Made by a program: the position numbers and the translations under genes. From NCBI GenBank assembly GCA_965215705.1, contig CBDCEE010000010.1, positions 1-18,573 on the forward strand: a stretch of DNA of 18,573 nucleotides. Reading direction: 5' to 3'. Positions 14,800 through 18,573 of this stretch are shown here, in pieces (the first letter of the stretch is position 1; each line of letters starts with the position of its first letter). Origin of the DNA: JAAXPZ01 sp965215705 (GTDB taxonomy: Bacteria; Campylobacterota; Campylobacteria; Campylobacterales; Sulfurovaceae). The notes beneath the pieces were generated by a model, which saw only the letters and a list, made by a program, of their open reading frames with translations, was not told the DNA's origin and searched no databases.

Positions 14800-15714
14800 A
14801 TGCCCGCTACCTCCCCCCAAAAAAAAGCTACAGTAGTAGCTACCATTGTTGCGACAGCCCTTACGATCCTCAAGCTTGTGATCGGTGTGATGAGTGGTTC
14901 TGTTGCTGTTTTAGCCTCAGCGATCGATTCGCTGTTGGATATGGCGATTTCTGTTTTTAATTTCTTTGCGATTAAAAAATCTGAAGAGAACCCCAATGAA
15001 GAGTATCAGTACGGAAAAGGAAAGATACAGGCGATCGCAGGCGTGATAGAGGGTACGATCATCACTGTATCAGGGCTCTATATCATCTATAAGGCGTTGG
15101 AAAAGCTTATGAAAGGTGAGAGCCTTTCTTTATTGACTCCTTCAATCATTGTCATGTTGATCTCTATCGTGGTCACTTTTTTCCTGGTCAAATATCTGTT
15201 GCAGGTTGCTGAAGAGACAGACAATATTGTGATCAAGGCTGATGCTTTGCATTATCAGACAGACCTCTGGAGCAATGCCGCAGTATTGCTCTCTCTTGCG
15301 CTTGTCTGGATGACAGGTTTCAGTAGTATTGATGCACTGTTTGGTTTAGGTATCGGACTCTTTATTATCTACTCTGCTTATGAGATTATACAGGATGGCG
15401 TAGCGATCTTACTGGATCGTGCGTTGGAAGGAGATACGGTAGCCAGGATTGGTGAGATCATCTCCAACCATCCAGAAGCGACCAGTTATCATTGGCTGAA
15501 AACCCGTACAGACGGTACGACAAATTTTGTAGAGTTTCATTTGGTATTGCATCCGGATATGCTCTTGAGAGAAGCACATGATATCACGGATGAGATAGAG
15601 GATGAGATCGTCGCATTAGATACGAAAAAAAGATGGCTCATTACCCCTCATTATGACCCCTATGATGACGAAGAGACCAATATCATGGCGCTGCATGGCA
15701 CAAAGCATGGCTAG
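14800..15714 (+). CDS. cation diffusion facilitator, FieF-like (Fe/Zn/Cd efflux)
   Basis: A 304-aa inner-membrane CDF transporter that exports divalent metals in exchange for protons. Six transmembrane helices are predicted in residues 8-205, with the cytoplasmic C-terminal domain following. The transport-site residues of the FieF subgroup are visible: AIDSLLDM in helix 2 (Asp-x-x-x-Asp) and HYQTDLW in helix 5 (His-x-x-x-Asp), a DDHD site used for Fe, Zn or Cd rather than the Mn-type DDDD site. The C-terminus ends in an acidic and His-containing tail (YDPYDDEE, then HGTKHG) that may bind metal. No strong ribosome binding site precedes ATG 14800, consistent with coupling to the gene ending at 14789. 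It overlaps hemD at its 3' end. Exact metal specificity cannot be read from the sequence. Confidence 0.9.
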   Translation: MPATSPQKKATVVATIVATALTILKLVIGVMSGSVAVLASAIDSLLDMAISVFNFFAIKKSEENPNEEYQYGKGKIQAIAGVIEGTIITVSGLYIIYKALEKLMKGESLSLLTPSIIVMLISIVVTFFLVKYLLQVAEETDNIVIKADALHYQTDLWSNAAVLLSLALVWMTGFSSIDALFGLGIGLFIIYSAYEIIQDGVAILLDRALEGDTVARIGEIISNHPEATSYHWLKTRTDGTTNFVEFHLVLHPDMLLREAHDITDEIEDEIVALDTKKRWLITPHYDPYDDEETNIMALHGTKHG

Positions 15715-16351
15715 GGTCATCTATCTACTTTCTCCCACCCCCAAAGAGGGGGTACAGCATCTTCCCATGATCAGCTTTAAGACCACAGCAGAGAAGATTG
15801 ATTTCTCATGCTGTGATACCTTGCTATTTAGCTCTAAACAGGCAGTCAAAAGTGCTGAGAAGATTGATCCTACGTGGAAAACATACCCTTGTATTGCTAT
15901 CGGAGGTGCAACAAAGAAACAGATAGAAGCATTGGGTGGAAAGGTGATCCATTATCCCAAACATTTTTATGCGGATGAACTGGCAGAAGATATCGCTAGG
16001 CTTTTTTCTCAGCGTAAACTCCTCTATCTGCGTCCTCAGAAGATCTCTTTTGACAGTAAAGGTTTTCTCGCTACCAAAGGGATCGAACTACAAGAGCAGA
16101 TCATCTATGAAACGAGCTGTGTCTCTTATGTACAGGAGGCAGCACCTCAGAAAGGGGCGATCATTATTTTTACCTCTCCCTCCTCTATCCACTGCTTCCT
16201 TGAAAATTTTACCTGGAAAAAGAGTTACAGCGCAGTAGTTATCGGCAAAGCAACCCAGGTGTATCTCCCTCAAGGAGCTGATTTTGTTGTTGCAAATGAG
16301 CCCTTGATCAATGCATGTATCGCAAAAGCGAAAGAACTACAATCATACTAA
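15707..16351 (+). CDS. hemD: uroporphyrinogen-III synthase
   Basis: HemD cyclises hydroxymethylbilane to uroporphyrinogen III, the branch precursor of haem, sirohaem and cobalamin. From ATG 15707 it has 214 aa, in the family range. The family is very divergent, but the two-lobed pattern is visible: an N-terminal strand (RVIYLLSPTPKEGVQHLP), the SSKQAVKSA helix after DTLLFSS, IAIGGATKKQIEALGG, then LLYLRPQKIS, YETSCVSY, IIFTSPSSIHCFLENF and SAVVIGKATQVYL. The phrases TSPSS and VIGKAT are characteristic. An ATG four codons earlier (15695) is an alternative. The chosen ATG overlaps the efflux gene stop by eight bases and lacks a Shine-Dalgarno, so translational coupling is likely. Confidence 0.85.
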   Translation: MARVIYLLSPTPKEGVQHLPMISFKTTAEKIDFSCCDTLLFSSKQAVKSAEKIDPTWKTYPCIAIGGATKKQIEALGGKVIHYPKHFYADELAEDIARLFSQRKLLYLRPQKISFDSKGFLATKGIELQEQIIYETSCVSYVQEAAPQKGAIIIFTSPSSIHCFLENFTWKKSYSAVVIGKATQVYLPQGADFVVANEPLINACIAKAKELQSY

Positions 16352-16405
16352 TTCATATCAATCAAGTGTCTAAAAGATTTCATACTTCACTAACCCCAAA
16401 TTAGC

Positions 16406-16411
16406 TATAAT
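16406..16411 (+). promoter_or_regulatory. -10 element of the 6S-like RNA
   Basis: TATAAT seven bases before the proposed RNA 5' end (about 16418), in the AT-rich spacer after hemD. There is no convincing -35 box. Confidence 0.65.
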
Positions 16412-16417
16412 CATTTT

Positions 16418-16601
16418 ACCTGGATGGTGCGACTACTGTAATAAGGGGTCCAACATTAAATCCTGGGGGACATGTAGCAGATCGGTGTGTGGATGGTTTT
16501 GTTTGAGTGCGGGAACGTACGAGAAATTGACCCCTAAAGATCAGCTCTCTCCTCCGTCGTTGGCTTTTAGGGCCGCACGCACACAGAACGCCTATCCGGG
16601 G
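16418..16601 (+). ncRNA. ssrS: 6S RNA candidate upstream of purD
   Basis: This is about 184 nt, the usual 6S size, and folds by hand into the 6S architecture. The closing stem pairs CCTGGATGG (16419-16427) with CTATCCGGG (16592-16600) and continues, after one bulge, as GCG with CGC (16429-16431 with 16589-16591). A lower stem pairs GGTCC (16447-16451) with GGGCC (16570-16574). A central bubble of 13 and 14 nt follows (16452-16464 and 16556-16569). A terminal arm then pairs GGGGGA (16465-16470) with TCCTCC (16550-16555) and GATC with GATC (16480-16483 with 16539-16542). 6S RNA binds sigma-70 RNA polymerase through such a promoter-like bubble in stationary phase. Position upstream of purD agrees with my recollection of 6S placement in Campylobacterota. 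A competing local pairing (AGGGGTC with GACCCCT, 16444-16450 with 16529-16535) exists. The region has no credible coding frame. Confidence 0.75.
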
Positions 16602-16651
16602 AGTATGCATTAGCAACAATATTTGTACGCATAGGCTTTTGGAAACTGCCA

Positions 16652-16684
16652 TTGACGAACGGGAGTTCGCCTTCAAGTATTTTT
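16652..16684 (+). terminator. probable terminator of the 6S RNA precursor
   Basis: CGAAC and GTTCG (16656-16660, 16665-16669) pair over the loop GGGA, with outer TTGA and TCAA extending the stem, followed by a five-T run at 16680-16684. A second hairpin (TATGC with GCATA, 16604-16608 and 16629-16633, then TTTT) lies nearer the mature 3' end and may be an alternative stop or processing site. Confidence 0.6.
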
Positions 16685-16766
16685 CAAAACTCTCTACGCA
16701 CAACGCTTGTCACTACTGAATGCTCCCATAAGGGGTTCGTTGAATTTTACTTTGGAGAAACAAAGA

Positions 16767-18044
16767 ATGAATATACTGATCATAGGCTCAGGTGGACGTG
16801 AATACTCAATAGGGCTTGCACTCAAGCGAGATAAAAATGTGGGTAAACTCTACTTCGCCCCGGGTAATGGTGCGACCGATCAGTTGGGTGAAAATATTGC
16901 GATCAGTGATCATACAGCATTGGCTGATTTTGCTGAAGAGCAAGGTATTACATTGACGATTGTCGGCCCTGAAGCACCATTGGTTGATGGAATAGTAGAT
17001 CTCTTCCAAGAGCGTGGCTTGACGATCTTTGGTCCTACGGCAGGTGCTGCGCAGTTGGAGGGTTCGAAGATTTTTATGAAGAACTTCCTTGCACGACACA
17101 ATGTCCCTACAGCTAAATATATAGAGACGAACTCTTTGGATGAAGCGACAGCTTTTATCGCTACACTGGATGCTCCTATCGTAGTCAAAGCAGATGGTCT
17201 CTGTGGAGGTAAAGGGGTGATCATCGCCCAGAGCCATGATGAGGCCAAAGTGGCAGCGGCAGATATGCTTGCAGGCAGCTTCTTTGGGGATGCGGGTACT
17301 TCTATCGTAGTAGAAGAGTTCCTCGATGGCTATGAACTCTCTGTCTTTGCGATCTGTGATGGCAAAGATTATGTAGTGCTTCCTGCCGCACAGGATCATA
17401 AGAGGCTGCTCAATGAAGATCAAGGTCCCAACACTGGTGGTATGGGTGCATATGCCCCGACTCCACTGGTCACTGATGAGATCTATACCAAACTGGATGA
17501 ACGGGTGATCAAGCCGACTCTTAAGGGGATGGAGGAGGAAGGCAATTCTTTTACAGGAGTGCTTTTTATCGGTGTGATGGTGGTCAAAGCCGAACCTATC
17601 ATTCTGGAGTACAATGTACGTTTTGGTGATCCTGAATGTGAGGAGCTGATGCCACTGCTCAAGTCACCTGCAAGTGAACTTTTCTACAAGGCAGCGATAG
17701 GGGACCTTGCAAGTGCCAAGATCACATTTTATGACAAGTATGCAGTCGGAGTGGTGATGGCAAGCAAAGAGTATCCTTATAAGAGTTCCACTCCAGCTGA
17801 GATCGTGGTGGATGATATCTATCATGATGATCTGGAAGAGAACAGTCATATCTCTTATGCCGGTGTGAGTCGAGAAGCAGATGGAAAACTCTATGCGACA
17901 GGTGGCAGGGTATTGGTGTGTGTGGGGTTGGGCAATTCGATTCGTGAAGCAAGAGATCGTGCCTATATGTTAGTAGGGCAGGTGCATTTTGTAGGGAAAC
18001 AGTGCCGGACAGATATTGCATATCAGGCTTTAGAAAATGAATGA
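16767..18044 (+). CDS. purD: phosphoribosylamine--glycine ligase (GAR synthetase)
   Basis: PurD joins glycine to phosphoribosylamine with ATP, the second step of de novo purine synthesis. From ATG 16767 it has 425 residues, the normal length for a monofunctional enzyme. The N-terminal domain begins MNILIIGSGGREYSIGLAL; one usual residue differs, as most PurD proteins have GREHAL where this has GREYSI. The ATP-grasp domain includes FMKNFLARHNVPTA, PIVVKADGLCGGKGVIIA, VVEEFLDGYELSVFAICDG, DHKRLLNEDQGPNTGGMGAYAP and VLEYN-type ILEYNVRFGDPECE. The C-terminal domain ends with VGKQCRTDIAYQAL. GGAGA eight bases upstream sets the start; an in-frame upstream extension to 16707 has no site and overlaps RNA-like sequence. 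It overlaps the RDD gene by eight bases. Confidence 0.96.
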   Translation: MNILIIGSGGREYSIGLALKRDKNVGKLYFAPGNGATDQLGENIAISDHTALADFAEEQGITLTIVGPEAPLVDGIVDLFQERGLTIFGPTAGAAQLEGSKIFMKNFLARHNVPTAKYIETNSLDEATAFIATLDAPIVVKADGLCGGKGVIIAQSHDEAKVAAADMLAGSFFGDAGTSIVVEEFLDGYELSVFAICDGKDYVVLPAAQDHKRLLNEDQGPNTGGMGAYAPTPLVTDEIYTKLDERVIKPTLKGMEEEGNSFTGVLFIGVMVVKAEPIILEYNVRFGDPECEELMPLLKSPASELFYKAAIGDLASAKITFYDKYAVGVVMASKEYPYKSSTPAEIVVDDIYHDDLEENSHISYAGVSREADGKLYATGGRVLVCVGLGNSIREARDRAYMLVGQVHFVGKQCRTDIAYQALENE

Positions 18045-18468
18045 AATAACACCACTAGAAAATTTGGCACCCAACAGCAAAAGGGTCTGGTCTTTTACCA
18101 TAGACAGTATTTTGGCAAATCTGATCTATATTACGATTGTGTATGATCAGATCATACTACTCAAAACACCAGAAGAGATCATTAATTTTGCCAAAGAGAC
18201 CTCTTGGATATTGGCACTGATCAATATCCTCTACCATACTTTTTTCACATGGCAAAATGGTAAAACACTGGGGAAGCATATCATGAAGATCAAAGTAGTG
18301 ATGATAGAGGATGGTGCACTGCTCTCATTTTCTGCATCACTGCTTAGGGCGTTAGTCAGAGTAGTGGACGAAGCACTGTTCTATATTGGATTTCTCCCTG
18401 CATTCTTTTCTCCAACCAAGCAGACACTGCATGACAGGGTATCGAGGAGTGTAGTGGTCAATGTTTAA
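18037..18468 (+). CDS. RDD-family membrane protein
   Basis: A 143-aa inner-membrane protein of the RDD family. Three hydrophobic segments are visible (about 20-45, 55-75 and 100-125). The family signature appears as RVWSFTIDSILANLI near the N-terminus (the Arg-Asp-Asp positions read R, D here), then NGKTLGKHIMKIKV between helices and LHDRVSRSVVV at the end. Some RDD proteins have been linked to ion exchange, but most have no assigned function. The start overlaps the purD stop by eight bases, and the stop overlaps the next gene by eight bases, so all three form a tightly coupled unit. In Helicobacter I recall an RDD or similar small membrane gene between purD and the LPS-assembly gene, in agreement with this layout. 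Confidence 0.85.
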   Translation: MNEITPLENLAPNSKRVWSFTIDSILANLIYITIVYDQIILLKTPEEIINFAKETSWILALINILYHTFFTWQNGKTLGKHIMKIKVVMIEDGALLSFSASLLRALVRVVDEALFYIGFLPAFFSPTKQTLHDRVSRSVVVNV

Positions 18469-18573
18469 AGTTTTTGTCTCACTTTTTATCCTTCTTACTG
18501 CCATTTCGTGGGCTGAAGCAGGGGACAGTGAGGCAAAAAAAGTACGCTTACAGGCTGAACGTATCTCTGGAGA
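18461..18573 (+). CDS. LptD-like LPS-assembly protein, N-terminal fragment (runs off window)
   Basis: Only the first 37 codons are in the window. They encode a Sec signal peptide (MFKVFVSLFILLTAISWAEA) followed by GDSEAKKVRLQAERISG, a short beta-type stretch resembling the first strand of the OstA/LptA-like N-terminal domain of LptD. GAGGAG (18444-18449) lies eleven bases upstream, and the start overlaps the RDD stop. The assignment depends mainly on position downstream of purD and RDD, as I recall from Helicobacter and relatives, plus the signal peptide. Another secreted protein is possible. Confidence 0.5.
   Translation, partial: MFKVFVSLFILLTAISWAEAGDSEAKKVRLQAERISG

Noticed and set aside
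16418..16640. tmRNA, RNase P RNA or SRP RNA as the identity of the structured RNA
   Set aside because: No tRNA-like end with TTCGANTC and CCA and no tag frame (tmRNA), no GAGGAAAGTCC core (RNase P), and no GGAAGGAAGCAGC-type loop (SRP). Size, closing stem and central bubble suit 6S.
16416..16703. 95-codon minus-strand open frame across the hemD-purD gap
   Set aside because: It lies exactly over the structured RNA, has unusual composition (Arg- and Cys-scattered, no domain), and starts or ends at no plausible signals. The RNA fold explains the region better.
16707..16766. Upstream start for purD at 16707
   Set aside because: The extra 20 residues precede the conserved MNILIIGSGGRE start, and GGAGA is spaced for 16767.
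1..18573. CRISPR array, toxin-antitoxin or phage-defence system
   Set aside because: No regularly spaced direct repeats, Cas-like proteins, paired toxin and antitoxin ORFs or defence domains were seen; the only mobile element is the IS.

Overview
The window looks like chromosome from a Campylobacterota (formerly Epsilonproteobacteria) species, most plausibly a free-living marine or sulfur-oxidising type such as Sulfurovum or a relative. This rests on protein character (NhaD-type antiporter, GuaA, HtpG, UvrC, PurD and NadB of epsilon flavour), moderate-to-low GC, dense same-strand packing, and the order [6S RNA]-purD-RDD protein-LptD-like gene. The genus is inference; no rRNA or marker gene is present.

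Left region, minus strand (1-4113): a phosphorelay operon. An HPt-domain protein is followed 13 bases later by a BarA-like hybrid histidine kinase. The kinase gene is broken by a complete 736-bp IS1595-family (IS1016-like) insertion sequence with 17-bp perfect inverted repeats and a 7-bp matching target duplication. Removing the element plus one target copy restores a continuous reading frame into the receiver domain, so the insertion is probably recent. Next on the minus strand (4266-6522) come uvrC and a small DUF721/DciA-like protein.

Middle region, plus strand (6475-14040): a small LptM-like lipoprotein with a TTG start, nadB (also TTG start), an NhaD sodium/proton antiporter, a REP-like inverted repeat, guaA preceded by a 13-codon leader ORF that overlaps its start, a secreted protein with PilJ-like helical repeats, a terminator, and htpG behind a clear sigma-70 promoter.

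Right region, plus strand (14116-18573): two consecutive small secreted cationic proteins of unknown function, a FieF-like cation diffusion facilitator, hemD overlapping it, then a 415-base gap holding a structured RNA whose size and fold match 6S RNA, followed by purD, an RDD-family membrane protein and the start of an LptD-like gene. The last three genes overlap by 8 bases at each junction and are very likely one transcription and translation unit.

Most of the window is housekeeping: DNA repair, NAD, GMP, purine and haem synthesis, protein folding and ion homeostasis. The less ordinary content is the IS-broken kinase, the degenerate second HPt module, the guaA leader ORF, the overlapping divergent 5' ends at 6475-6522, the two cationic secreted proteins, and the 6S RNA locus with its flanking direct repeats. 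I found no CRISPR array, tRNA, rRNA, phage or defence system.
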